Shown in pieces: positions 21,155-32,085 of a stretch of 64,000 nt of DNA. Every line of letters begins with the position of its first letter. Positions within the stretch are counted from its first letter, which is position 1. The DNA comes from Melastoma dodecandrum (Eukaryota; Streptophyta; Magnoliopsida; Myrtales; Melastomataceae): NCBI GenBank assembly GCA_029817715.1, contig JARUPY010000412.1, forward strand, positions 62,001-126,000, written 5' to 3'. The notes below the pieces were generated by a model that was not told the origin of the DNA, ran no database searches, and saw nothing but the letters and a program-made list of their open reading frames with translations. A program made the position numbers and the translations under genes.

Positions 21155-22252
21155 TGTTCGCCTATAGAACGGATCACGTCGGAAATATTTGGCAAAGGAC
21201 TCACAGGAATTGAGTTTGTGGTCGCCAGTAAGAAGATGCACAATTTTATGGAAATCAAATGCAAGTCTTACAATCTTAATGAATAAAGGAAACAGGGCTT
21301 ACAGCCATTAGAAATGGAAAAAAAATGCAAGTGTTGACAACGATGTAGAAATCTGTGACGGCGGAGAACTTGTGACGAAGGCCTTGGAAGCTCGCTCCGT
21401 CGGTGGTAGTCGCTGGCGGAAAGCTGTGACGAAGGCCCTACGAGCTCACTCCGTCGGTGGTGTCGCTGGCGGGAGTTGACGGCAAAGGCCCTACGAGCTC
21501 ACTCTGCTGGTGGAAGGGGAGTTGACCTACAAACCGGGTCGAGGTGTCTAATTCCTAAGGTTGACGAACAAACTTCAGAGTTTTGGCTGTGTATGGCCGT
21601 GCTTTGTCTTTGGAAACTCCTTTGCTATTTATAGTGAGCTCGTACGTGTCTAACACGTAACGAGTGGATCTTGTTACAGATCGTGTCATAGATCGTGATC
21701 CCTAGTATCGTGGGAGTGTCCCAACAACTTCCCATGAGATACGGGATCACGTTCCTGAAAATTAGAATCGGTTACGATTCTTAACAATCGTGATTTTAAG
21801 AATAAATAAATTTATTCCCATCTCGTCGACTTGCTTTGTTTGTACGGGCTTTGACTGCTGTAGTTGCCTTCGTTCAGGATAAGGTCGACTTGACCCTATG
21901 AGTATACTTAGCTACTATTGGGTCCTATTGGTAGTCATATCTTAGTGGTGAGTTGACCTAGTCGATTCTATACATGAGTCGTCTTTAGTAACTCCATTGT
22001 GGGTCGACTTCATCGTGAGTTAACCCAACCGAGCTCGTCATGAGTCGACCTGGGTGACTTTGTCATGAGTTAACCCAGTCGACTTCGTCATGAGTTAACC
22101 CAGTCGACTTCACTATGAGTCGACCTGGGCGACATCGTTATGAGTTAGCCCAGTCGACGTTGTCATGAGTCGGCCTGGGCGACTTCGTTCTTAGGTAGTG
22201 TGATGATTCCTGGGCTCTAAGCCCAGGCCCAAAATTATTTACTATGTCAACA
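21155..22252 (-). repeat. E1 5' LTR (1098 bp)
   Basis: This is the upstream LTR in element orientation. It has the same TGTTCGCC...GTCAACA borders as 9030-10177 and is about 99 percent identical apart from the missing 50 bp. It contains the same TATA box, 57-bp triplication (about 21355-21515) and 25-bp subrepeats (about 22005-22190). It should drive gag-pol transcription leftward. Confidence 0.95.
21625..21633 (-). promoter_or_regulatory. TATA box of the E1 5' LTR
   Basis: The minus strand reads TATAAATAG (plus CTATTTATA), a consensus plant TATA box. It lies about 620 bp inside the LTR start in element orientation. The copy in the 3' LTR at 9500-9508 is identical. Confidence 0.7.
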
Positions 22253-22254
22253 TA

Positions 22255-23204
22255 GTGTTGATTTTCCCATTTCTAATAATAATGTTATGCAACAACTATA
22301 CATTTTCCGTCCATTCGTTACTTTTTTTTTTACTTTCGTGTTAAATATGATATGCGGTAGAATTAAGGTGCATGGAATGGATAAACCCTGGAATCTGAAA
22401 GAAAGCGAAGTTTCGAGCGACGAGTAGTTTCATGGTTGTAGAATTGATGCGGCCAACTCGACTTGCGACTTGACCTCCCTCCTGAAGTCGACTTGAGTCA
22501 GCGCCCAAGTCGATCAAGTCGCCAGCGCCCAAGTCGATCAAGTCGCCAGCGCCCAAGTCGAGCAAGTCGCCAGCGCCCAAGTCGATGCCCATTTTCTTGA
22601 AGACGAAGAGTCACGAAATCCATCTTCCTTTTTGCATGGTGCCGTCAGACTTTATGGTTGTTTTCTTTTAATGAGGGTTCTTTTAATAGGGGTTCTGGGG
22701 AAATGTTTCTAGTCTTAATGAGGGGGCTGGGTTCATCCCCTCATGGTATATATAAAGGAGTCCTTTAGCATGCGAAAGGAGGACATTATCTTTTTGAAGA
22801 AAACTTTTGAGATTTCTCTCATTTACCTTTGAACTCTGATTTGAGTTCGTTGTCCCGTTCAACCGTGTGTTTGTCGGGCAGTCCGATCAGCGCTCGCTGC
22901 GTCAATAATCCACGATACAAAGTGTGATTTATGGTAAAAATCATTTCGGAATATGTGATATGAGTGTCGGTTTTATTATAATCAATTTATATGATGTGTG
23001 TGTATCCTAATAAGATCTCATCAGCGAATTCGGATATTCTTTTTAAGAAAGTAAATAACCTCATAAATGTTTGTTCCCCGAGTGTCTGATTTTCCACCAT
23101 CATAAAAATTAGAACGAAAAGGTCTCGGTCTGGATAAATATATGGACCCGAATCCAGGGGACTGTAAATAAATTGTATGGTTCATCAAGCATTTCTGCCA
23201 CCAC
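22255..23204 (+). repeat. S repeat, copy 2 (right flank of E1), split by a solo LTR
   Basis: Two blocks, 22255-22444 and 22910-23204, match 8531-9029 in order and orientation. The block border is the site where the first copy reads AGAAT followed directly by CCACG. Between them lies a 460-bp solo LTR. Beyond CCACCACCACC this copy continues into ACATCCTCTC, whereas copy 1 stops at E1. Confidence 0.88.
22445..22904 (+). mobile_element. solo LTR
   Basis: A 460-bp insertion relative to S copy 1. It begins TGATGCGG and ends CTGCGTCA. It is flanked by AGAAT and ATAAT, a 5-bp target-site duplication with one mismatch. It contains a TATATATAAAG box at 22747-22757, fixing plus orientation, and four 24-bp tandem units (CAAGTCGATCAAGTCGCCAGCGCC) at about 22497-22585. 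No internal region is present, as expected after LTR-LTR recombination. It is unlike the LTRs of E1, E2 and E3. Confidence 0.85.
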
Positions 23205-25977
23205 CACCACATCCTCTCTGAATTTTTGGGTCGGGACGATTTTGGGCTCTCCTCGTCAACGACTCAACAAATGACACAAAAAGCTATTATATCACTCTCC
23301 TAAGGCGTTAACGAGGTTCCAAAAACTATTGTAGAATCGAAGCAGCGAAACTTAGCTTTTAGCATTCTACAATCTGATTAATGTGTAAGTTGTTTTGGTA
23401 GGTGAGGTTTCATTCGTTAAAAAGACGACAACACCGGGACAAATTCGATGGTGCGAATCCGGAAACCAAACACGCCATTCTATCCATTCCGTTGTTTAGT
23501 TGCACGAAACCAGGAAAGAAAGTAATTTTATTCCGACCCTCGGTTCCATAACATCATCATCCGCTACATTTATACAAGGCAAGACAATGGATAATTTTGT
23601 CCTGTTGAATATGGATAACGTCAGGAGGACACTTGAATTTTGCAAAACCAGGTGTAAGTAAGTTAGTATATAATTTAAAAAAAAAAATGAATTGTTTTGA
23701 TTTTTATTCTTAAAATTTATGAATGACTCGTGAGAAATAAGCTGGTCTCTTTATTAAACTGATATTATAAACAAGTTTGAATATTTAATCGAAAAAATAC
23801 CTCTATCCTAGGATTTATCGTTTTGTGTCTTAGATCTCATATAAAATCATCTACCTGTTGATGTTAAATTGTGTAAAGTATGTAAAAATCAGCCGTCTTT
23901 ACGGGACAACACAAGAAGAACACACTGTGAATCTTGTCTGCGTTTTCTATTCTCATTTTAACATTTTCAACGCCAAAGTTTCGGGGATTAAACTTTATTT
24001 TGGGGGAAGAAAAGGGATTGGTCAAACCCCAAATCCAGACTAAAACATATTAGTAAGCTACGTCCTAAGCACCTCTTTATTTATTTATATAAAAAGAAAA
24101 ACTACAACCACCATAAATGCATCATTGACCTAAATCCTCTTAAACAAATGGTGCAATTTCACGTAAATCTCTCTTTTGCTAAGGCATTGATTGACACTGG
24201 CCATGTTTCTTTAATGACTAAGAGGTTCTTGGGACACTTGATCATGTTTGACTTCAATTGAGAAGTTTTTTTTTTTTTTGCGTTCGAAGCATTTGATTAC
24301 CATCCCCTGCTTAGCCCAACCTAAGAGTAAGTACGAGTGGAACTCGCATGCGATGCTCTTGCGGTATCCATTACCACTTCCACGAAAATCGAATACGTGT
24401 CTACCATAAGATTAGATTGACTACTTGGGAAGCCATTTTTCACGTTTGTTCGTTGTGCTTTACATGTCCATCTTATTTGACGAGAATTATCAGTGGAGAA
24501 ATATGCCGAATTTGAAGAAACCCTCCTAAAAAACAAACAAATCAAAAGTAAACCCAAATTTGATCAGGCTTTTTTGATGGAATATTCGGGTCGGATGGAA
24601 AAAAAGAGAGAGGGAGGGAGAAAGGGATCGGAGTATTCGTGTATTTTTTTTAATTAATTAATTTATTTATCTTGTCACGTGACCGCTGACAGCCACCCAC
24701 CCGGCGCAGTCACGTGCATGGTGTTTGGAATCCCATCACCCGCACCCCCACCATTTCCTGGATAAAAAGCATTGGAGTTTTTAATGACTTTAGGTTGGGG
24801 AGGGAGATGGTGGTGGTGGTGGGTCATTAAATTCCATTAATTAAACTAACGAGGAGGAGAAGAAATGCATTCAACTCTCAATTTGTTTTTTTTTTTGTGG
24901 GTCGGCAAGAGAAGTTATTGTTCTATATTTCTTTTTTTTTTTTTGAAAAAGAAAAAAGAGAGGTGTGGATTAACATGGGGATGCGTTGCTGAATCCACGC
25001 AGTGTCCCATCGCAAAGTGTATCTTTGCTTTGGGATCATCATCATCAATGGATGGAGCCAATTCCATATACCCATTAATTCTCTTACCCATTCATTCATA
25101 GCCATGAAATGGGGGTACATAACATTGGACTTTAAACGAACCTCCAAAGCAGATGAAAGTGCGAAAATGCTCTATCACTCCGTTCGTATTAAATTAATGG
25201 GAAACGAGAATAACATTTCACGGGGCACACGTGGGCGAGATCCTGGCCGTCCGTCCGTCAACACCATCTCAACCTATTCTTTACATGAGAGGGAGGGGGT
25301 TGAGCTGTAAGTATCATGCTTAAACGTGGTGTGGCCTTTGGGTTCCAATTATTGAATTTTGATGGTTTTTTTTTTAAAAAAAAAAAAAAAACAAAAGCAA
25401 ATGGAAGAGAGTTTCAGTGCACACTCTCTTTCTTCCCGAGGAGATACTTCTCTTAGTCTGATTGATATTTTTTAAGCTGTATTTTAGTTCTTAATTCCGA
25501 AATTTAAGGGGGATACAGAGGAATCCGGCTATAAACTTGGAAAAACATAAATAAAGAGAGAAAGAAACAAGAAAAAAGGAATCACTGCAATGAAAACCTG
25601 CCCTCTCTCCCCACAACTTTGATCTATTCTTAAGGGGAGCTTAATTTCTTTTTTTAACATGTGAAACTTTTCTCTCTTCCCTTCTGTAGCAGCAACTTCT
25701 CGGAAAGCCTACTTTTTGATATTAGCCATTGAGGTAAAACCAACACTCATAAGTGAAGGCTTATTTAGTTATTTCTTTAGAGGTTGTAGGAGGAGGGGTG
25801 TGGTGGTGGATGAACGTGAACAATTTTGGTATTTAAGTATTTGGAAAGTGTCCAAACCCTCTCTCCCCACTTTGATTCACAAGCCCCCCCCCCCCCCCCA
25901 CCACCACCCCTGGAGTAACATCAATCCACCCAACAGTCATTCCCTTCTCCTTCCGGCCTGATTCACCCCCCACGACG
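23205..25977. other. intergenic; upstream region of the GATA gene
   Basis: No gene was recognised in 2.8 kb. The region is AT-rich with homopolymer runs, including poly-A near 25375-25391 and a C run near 25884-25899. Two CACGTG G-box cores lie at 24676-24681 and 24711-24716, about 1.3 kb upstream of the GATA start codon. Their use is unproven. The leader just before 25978 is CT-rich. Confidence 0.5.
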
Positions 25978-27149
25978 ATGGAGGCCGCAGAGTACTACTA
26001 CCATGGCGTCGCCGATATGGTGGCTTCTGCTGCAGGAGAACACTTTGCTGTTGACGACCTCCTGGACTTCTCTAATGAGGACGCCACTGCGTCCATCGGC
26101 GATCAGGGGGGTTTCCTTGAGAGTGTCGCCACGAATTCCGCTGATTCTTCCACCGTCACCAACCCCTTTGCTGTTGAGAGGTGCAACTCTTCTGTTTGCG
26201 GCGACAATGCCGGGAGCAATTATTGCCTTGCAAACAGCGGCGGGGCCGGGTTTTATGGAGCGTGCAACAACCTCTCCAGCGAGCTCTCCGTCCCGGTAAC
26301 TACCCCCTCCGGCATTAGAAACCTTTGTTAATATGACGAATTATTTGGTTTGGAATTTTGTTTATAAATTACTCATGTTGGGTTAGATTAAATTTCCTGA
26401 AATGGAAAGTTCACGGGTTGATGGTCTCGTTGGTTGTTGCTTAATTGGTGCAGTATGATGATGTGGCGGAGCTGGAATGGCTGTCGAATTTCGTGGAAGA
26501 CTCTTTCTCAGCCAAGCAACCGTCACTCTCCCTCCACTTCCTCCCCACAACCGGCCCGACGAAGCCGCATACCCCCGACTCCTCCTCTACCAACGCCCCG
26601 GCCCGCCACCGTCCCCTGCTGCCTGTTGACTCGTCCACGGACGTCCTCCCTGAGAGCTCCCCACTACCTTCGAAATCTCGATCAAAGCGCCCCCGTGCTG
26701 CCCCCGGCGACTGGAACACCCGTCTCCTCCACCTAACCGACTCCCCACCCCGGGCCTCGTCCTCGAAACGGGAGGCCATGGGGACAGACACGGCCCCAAG
26801 GAGGTGCCTCCACTGTGCGGCAGAGAAGACCCCACAGTGGAGGACAGGCCCCATGGGGCCGAAGACACTGTGCAACGCGTGCGGGGTTCGATACAAGTCT
26901 GGCCGGCTCGTGCCTGAGTACCGGCCTGCCGCGAGCCCGACATTCGTGTCGACAAAGCACTCTAACTCCCACAGGAAGGTGCTGGAGCTCCGAAGGCAGA
27001 AGGACCTGCACAGGGTGCATCCCCACCCACACCCGCTCACGCCCCCGCACCACCACCACTCACCGTTCGTCGGCACAAGCCCGACCTACGGCCTAGGCGA
27101 TCATGAGTACTTGACCGGAGGAGGAACCGGGTTTAGGCACATGATCTAG
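25978..27149 (+). CDS. GATA transcription factor, subfamily A (GATA9/12-like)
   Basis: Two exons, 25978-26295 and 26454-27149, joined at CCG|GTAACT...GTGCAG|TATGAT. They encode 337 aa, a usual subfamily A length. The N-terminus is acidic ([11 protein letters not shown]) and is followed after the junction by [17 protein letters not shown], the conserved pair of acidic blocks of this subfamily. A basic patch SKSRSKRPR precedes the single zinc finger at residues 224-249 (C-x2-C-x18-C-x2-C, starting [13 protein letters not shown]). The basic tail [20 protein letters not shown] and [15 protein letters not shown] completes the DNA-binding region. It is expected to bind WGATAR sites in the nucleus; relatives act in light, vascular and growth responses. 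The exact paralogue was not assigned. The gene looks intact. Confidence 0.95.
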
Positions 27150-27218
27150 TCGATAGTCCTAATGAATGCTTTTAGCTTTCTTTAGATTTAAGTCAAGGGA
27201 CAGCAAAATCCAAGTGGT

Positions 27219-27224
27219 AATAAA
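27219..27224 (+). terminator. polyadenylation signal of the GATA gene
   Basis: AATAAA 70 bp after the stop codon, in a U-rich context. Position and consensus fit a plant near-upstream element. Confidence 0.55.
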
Positions 27225-29379
27225 ATCAATTTTGTTTCATATCTTTTTTTAATCAAATTTTGAAAAGGTTGATGAAATACCCAAAAAGCAAAAATTAAAA
27301 AAAAAAGAAAAAAAAAACAAAAAAAATATTGTGACTTCATTGATTTTGGGCAAAAGTCGGGGCTAATTTAATTAATTAAAATATTTTGTTTTCTTTGTTT
27401 TTTTTTTGGTGGTTTTGGGAAATAATAAATAGGGGCGTTGGAGATTTTTGCATCGCTTTTAGTGAGACCAAATGGGTGGGTGGGGATATTTTTTTTGGGA
27501 AAGCATTTGATGCCATGCCACATGAAATGATCAGGTTCCAATTAACTTACACATGTAGTCATCATTTAAAAAATGTGGTGACGGTAAGGAAGGCATGGAT
27601 TTCAGTGACCGGAAAAGAATAACGAGAAAGAAAAATAAAAAAGTTGTTTGAAATCAACGTGGGGGGGACAGAGTCATGTGATTGGGGGTTGGGGGTGAAT
27701 TATTTTATGTTAGCATTAGTATGTGTGGTACGACACTGTGCGTGTAGAATAAGAGCACATAGGTTTGATTTTAATCTGTCGACCCGAAATCCACTAGATG
27801 CTAAGTGATTGGACCCACGTCGGAGCTTGCCATTAAAAATAAATTAATGTAACTTATGGCGAACAAGCATCACTACTAGGGGGGTACATCGTGGAATTGT
27901 TCGAAAAAGTCGCACATAGGATGGAGTTTGTACATCGTATCGTGGAGCACACAACCTTTGAGGAAGGTAGAAACTTGGGTGAGTCAAGATCATGTAACAT
28001 TTGTCTAGGGATGGACATATGGGATGAATTTTGTATGGAGGGTACAACTACGGGGTGGGGTGGGGGAGATTGTCGAGATTTGTTACTAATTAAGGTCAGT
28101 CGTGTAGATATTTTACGTTTAGTTATTTATTTTCGAAATTTGTGAAATAATGTTCAAAAAGTCGAGTTTTATGATAAGTGAACTCGACTCTTTAAAAGTC
28201 GAGTTTCTTGATAACTAATAAGGGCGATAAACTCCGATTTTACTATGGGAAAAAATTTAAGTCCCCCGACTTAAAGGAGAAAATTCGACTTTTAAAAGTT
28301 TGAATTCGGAATATTATTTCAAGAAGTCTGAAAATAAGTATTGAATTTTTTTTTTTGATTCACGCTAATTTGCAACAAAACTCGGAGATTGTGTGGTTTA
28401 CATGTGACGTGACAAGATTTTTGGCTATATTCCTGTTAACCTTATAAGTTTTGTTTGTGAGGAGGATCAGAGGTAGGAGATGGGGGTACCATGTCTCGTA
28501 CAACAACTAGGCGACAAGAACACGCAAGTAGAAATAAAACTAGTTGAACGTGTTCATAAGATTAGGACATGTGAGATTGTCACCTTGTGTGCTTGTAGGA
28601 GGATCTTTCCATGTGGTGGGGGGATTTTACTTAACAAAACCAAACCCCCTTTGTCCTCTTCTTCCCCTAAAATTGCTTTTGCTACCCCATCAATATATCG
28701 GATGGGATAAGATGGTTTAAGAGTCAAAACAGAAAGTATCTTCTTCACATTGCTATCGGGAAGCAATTGAATGAGTTCAGTGAAGGGAAAAGTAGTAGCC
28801 CCCTCACGTGGTCTACAAATCTCTACAACACTAGAGATTTTTGTTAAATTTAGTTTATGGGATAGGTTTGAGAGTGAGTAGGGGTTAGTAAGTGATTGAA
28901 TGAACAGAGGTAAACAAATTGAATAACACTTTGTTGACATGGCTTCCGGCGGGAAACATGGCCTCACTAACCTGCTAAGCGACAGCGAGAAGGCAGAGAG
29001 GGGGGTTTGAAGCCAGTGCTCGTGTGAGAAACCGGATCGGTTGATCCCTACGAGGGTTTTTGACGTTGTTGTATTCCGGAGGTCCTGCTCATCAGGCTTG
29101 AGCGACTCAGACTCGGACCCGAATGCTTTTGGTTCACTTGCTGGCCACGACCACTCAGTGCAATTTGGGTTCTCGTAAGCAGTAGTATCATTAGTGAGCA
29201 CTGCAAGGCGTGTTTCCGGACAATCTTGTACATGATAACAACAAACGGAATGGCTCCGCTTGTTTGTTTTCTCGTATATCAGCATTTCACATCTGCGGGG
29301 AAGAGAAAGCATTTCATTCAGGAAGATGTCAACGGACGCGGCTAATCTCCCATGAACCGGAGATTCGGCCGATACAAAG
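27225..29379. other. intergenic; one unassigned open frame
   Basis: No recognisable gene. A T/A-rich stretch at 27240-27420 is followed by single-copy-looking DNA. A minus-strand open frame of 252 codons runs 29312-28554, rich in Ser, Leu and Pro, with no domain, repeat or membrane pattern that I recognise. It is not called as a gene. Short inverted copies of AAGTCGAGTTT occur at 28159-28206. Confidence 0.4.
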
Positions 29380-29548
29380 GATACTGTTTCGTGCTATTTC
29401 GTAACCATTCGTAAAAAAGTACGAAACGGTTCGTAATCGTCCGTAATTTTTTACGAAATAGTAGGTTACTGTTCCGTAGTTGTTCGTAAAAAAGTATGAA
29501 GTAATTCGTACTTTACGAACCCAATTCGTACTTTACGAATCAAAGCGC
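29380..29548. mobile_element. foldback element FB-A, left part (split by E2)
   Basis: A TTCGTA/TACGAA-rich stretch that continues at 46767 once E2 is removed. Together with 46767-46800 it is the reverse complement of 47110-47300. Shared landmarks are TTTACGAAATAGTAGGTT, AAGTAATTCGTA and GTTCGATTTTA. It ends in AGCGC, the target-site duplication of E2. Confidence 0.75.
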
Positions 29549-32065
29549 TGTACGTGCGCCTTTCGACCTAGCATGCGCATGGCGGTTCGGATGACCCGAG
29601 GATCTGGGCCGCTCCCCCAAGGCCCAACCGGTCGATGTCACGACTCGAGCATCGGAATCTGCGGAAGGGAAATGGGTTGAATCTTCCCTTGGTTCCCGAA
29701 TGGACTTGCGGGACGTTTCGCCAACTGTCTTCAGTTTCCTGAAGGCGATGGGCGAAAGGCTGCATAAAGCCTCATTTGAGAACTGTAGGGAAGACTTAGG
29801 GAGCAACTCGTATCGCCATCACCCATCCAAATTGGCTCCGTAAAAACAGTGTTATGGTTGTTTAACCTAGGTAAACTTTACGGAGTCGTCACCGACTTAA
29901 TTTTAAAAGCTTGGTTTAAGTCGGAAAATCAGAGTAGGATTTGGGGATTCCTAATTACTAACTCTTACATCTAAACATGCGAAAAGGTGGCGTTTGCTCC
30001 AAAAGTTTGCTTTTGGTTAACGGGTGTTGGACCTGATCCGGACTCATATCAATGTTTTACTGGCGTTGGACCCATTCGGACTTTTTTTGCCCGAACTCAT
30101 GTGTGTTTGACAAACAACATGCGACGATAAACCTATGGGACTAAGGCATGCGGACAAGTATAGACAATTATTGAGATCAAAGGGGACGGGGAAAGATGGT
30201 GACCGTGGGCCTATACACTTGGGCCTACGGCCCGTTACATGTGAAAATAAAGAAAATCGGGAGGCCCGCACCTCCCTCATGTACCTGAGGCCCGCCGGGA
30301 TGGCATGTCATTGGCTAAGGCTTCATCAGTTGGGCCGCTTTGGTGACGTGCCTCCACCATGGATTCCCCTCGCGCGCCTCCAATCTTGAACTTCATCTCA
30401 GAGATCCGTCTTGTCGAATCATTGAAACAATGTCGGATTTTCATGCAACGGAGACAAGAAAAGGTGGGATATGCTATCAAAAGAATGAAAATCCAATCAT
30501 TCATTAAGATACATATTAATTGAATGGCGGGATCTTGACTTATGGAATCACAAAGTCGGACATTCACGCAGACTTCTTTATTTACTACGAATTAACACCT
30601 CAACGGAAAATAAAAAAAAGTAACGTGTGTATGAGATAAAAATACACACATATGTCTAAATGATCATATTCAAATGAAAAACATGTCTGTCAAGTCTGAT
30701 GGCGATATAATGGTGAGATCAATTGGGATCTCATCAAGAATGTGATTGCGACGTATAGAAAGTACCGCCCCATATGTGTTCTATTCATCGATTCGTGTTC
30801 AAATCTACGAGAAACGGTTGAAATATATATGTATGCAACCACCTTTCAGTCTATTTTATGTCTGAAAATTTCGAGACGATCCAACGGTCGGATCTTTCGA
30901 GATCCCCTCGGAAGTGGGACCGTAGTAAGCTATCCGTTAGCAAACTGCACGTACGCCCTCGACTTCCAGGATCCTATCTCGGTCCTCGATCATAATAAAA
31001 ATGAAACAAAAATTTTTTTAAGACCATCTCCCATTAGGAATCATTCAATATGAAGAAGTCGGGGTCAGCCAACATGAAGAATTTCCTTCGAAATGGGCCC
31101 CCTTTTGGCCTGCAATGCTGGGAGATGGTGGAACTAGGAAACCCGAAGGTTTTCCGCCGCTCCCAAGCACGGTTTTCTGTCTACGAGACTCCAAATGACC
31201 TCAAACAAATTGGAAAAGATGCATAATTAAGTAAGGAAGACATATCACCTAATTACTTCTCGGACATGAAATTTATGCCCCGTCGAATACTTCCCCTGCA
31301 TTCTGGCTGAGGCTGTCTTGCACCGTCGGGGCTCGGTTTCACGTTCACATGTCACATGCAACAAGTTAAAAAAACGAAAGGTGGTCAGCCATGCTCTAAG
31401 GTGAAAGACTAGTTACGTGATTATGAGTAAAAAGTTTGAAAACTCACCGAGGAATTGCCTCGCCCGGGATTGCCTGGGGAGGAAGAAGGATGTCGACTAG
31501 TCGGGAGGCTTTGGCTCGTCAGCACTGAAGAGGGGGAGTCCTTGGCTATGGTTTCTTTGTGTACATCAGGAGGAGTTAGCCTCCGGCATTGATATGTAGG
31601 AAGGAGGAGTTGGCCTCCGATTCCCAGAGGGGATGGAACGTCTCGGAGGAGAGAGATGTCTCCTTATCCTGATTATCTGATAATTGTCCGAAAGGGGATG
31701 CTGAGATTTTTTGGTCCTAAAGGAGAAGATTTTCTTTTTTTGAGATCTTCTAATGGGGAATCCTTGATTTTTTTAACGTAGATGATTATCTTATTTTTCT
31801 TTTGATCGTATGAAAGGTGATAGAAATGTCAGAAGAGTTAGAGGAATTGTGTCTAGCTTCTTCCTCTTATGGGACAAAGAAGGTAAGATATATTATTTTA
31901 ATGGGGAATGAGATATTTTTTAGGGGAGTGATCAAGATTATTGAATCTTGATAAGGTGAATAATTTACGATGCATAAATCTCGAAAGGTTTAAATGTGAT
32001 TAGGAGATGATCGGTGATTAAATCTTAAAAGAAAAATATTTGTTGAAAAATTTGGGGTATTACAG
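29549..32065 (-). repeat. E2 3' LTR (2517 bp)
   Basis: Aligns along its length with 44253-46766. Both contain the ATGCGGACAAG block, the GACTTCCA / CCTATCTCGGTCCTCGAT block, a GGAGGAGTTGGCCTCCG duplication, and end in GTATTACA. Short open frames in it, for example around 30135, are not genes. Confidence 0.92.
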
Positions 32066-32085
32066 TTGCCCCTCTTTGCGAAGGA
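32066..32085 (-). other. E2 polypurine tract
   Basis: The minus strand reads CGCAAAGAGGGGCAAC directly before the TGTAATAC start of the 3' LTR. Position and composition fit the plus-strand primer. Confidence 0.7.

Larger units (their letters stand above)
9030..22252 (-). mobile_element. E1: Tat-like Ty3/gypsy LTR retrotransposon, 13.2 kb
   Basis: Element order on the minus strand: 5' LTR (22252-21155), PBS, gag, protease, RT with its RNase H, second RNase H, integrase, then an antisense gene on the plus strand, PPT and 3' LTR (10177-9030). The LTRs start TG and end CA and differ at about ten substitutions over about 1.1 kb, so insertion is recent. A second RNase H after the RT places E1 in the Tat lineage. 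Gag-pol is nevertheless damaged: frameshifts at 20390-20420 and 17160-17281, and in-frame stops at 18261, 15569 and 14639. The 5-bp flanks, CCACC and TAGTG, do not match; the element sits between two copies of S instead. Confidence 0.95.

Noticed and set aside
9025..22257. Search for a 5-bp target-site duplication around E1
   Set aside because: Left CCACC and right TAGTG do not match. The S repeats are reported instead.
22341..22592. Minus frame with a repeated LGAGDLIDLGAGDL peptide
   Set aside because: It is the translation of the 24-bp tandem units in the solo LTR.
28554..29312. A 252-codon minus-strand open frame
   Set aside because: No domain, signal, repeat or splice context was recognised, and it lies between degenerate repeats. 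It may be chance; transcript data would be needed.
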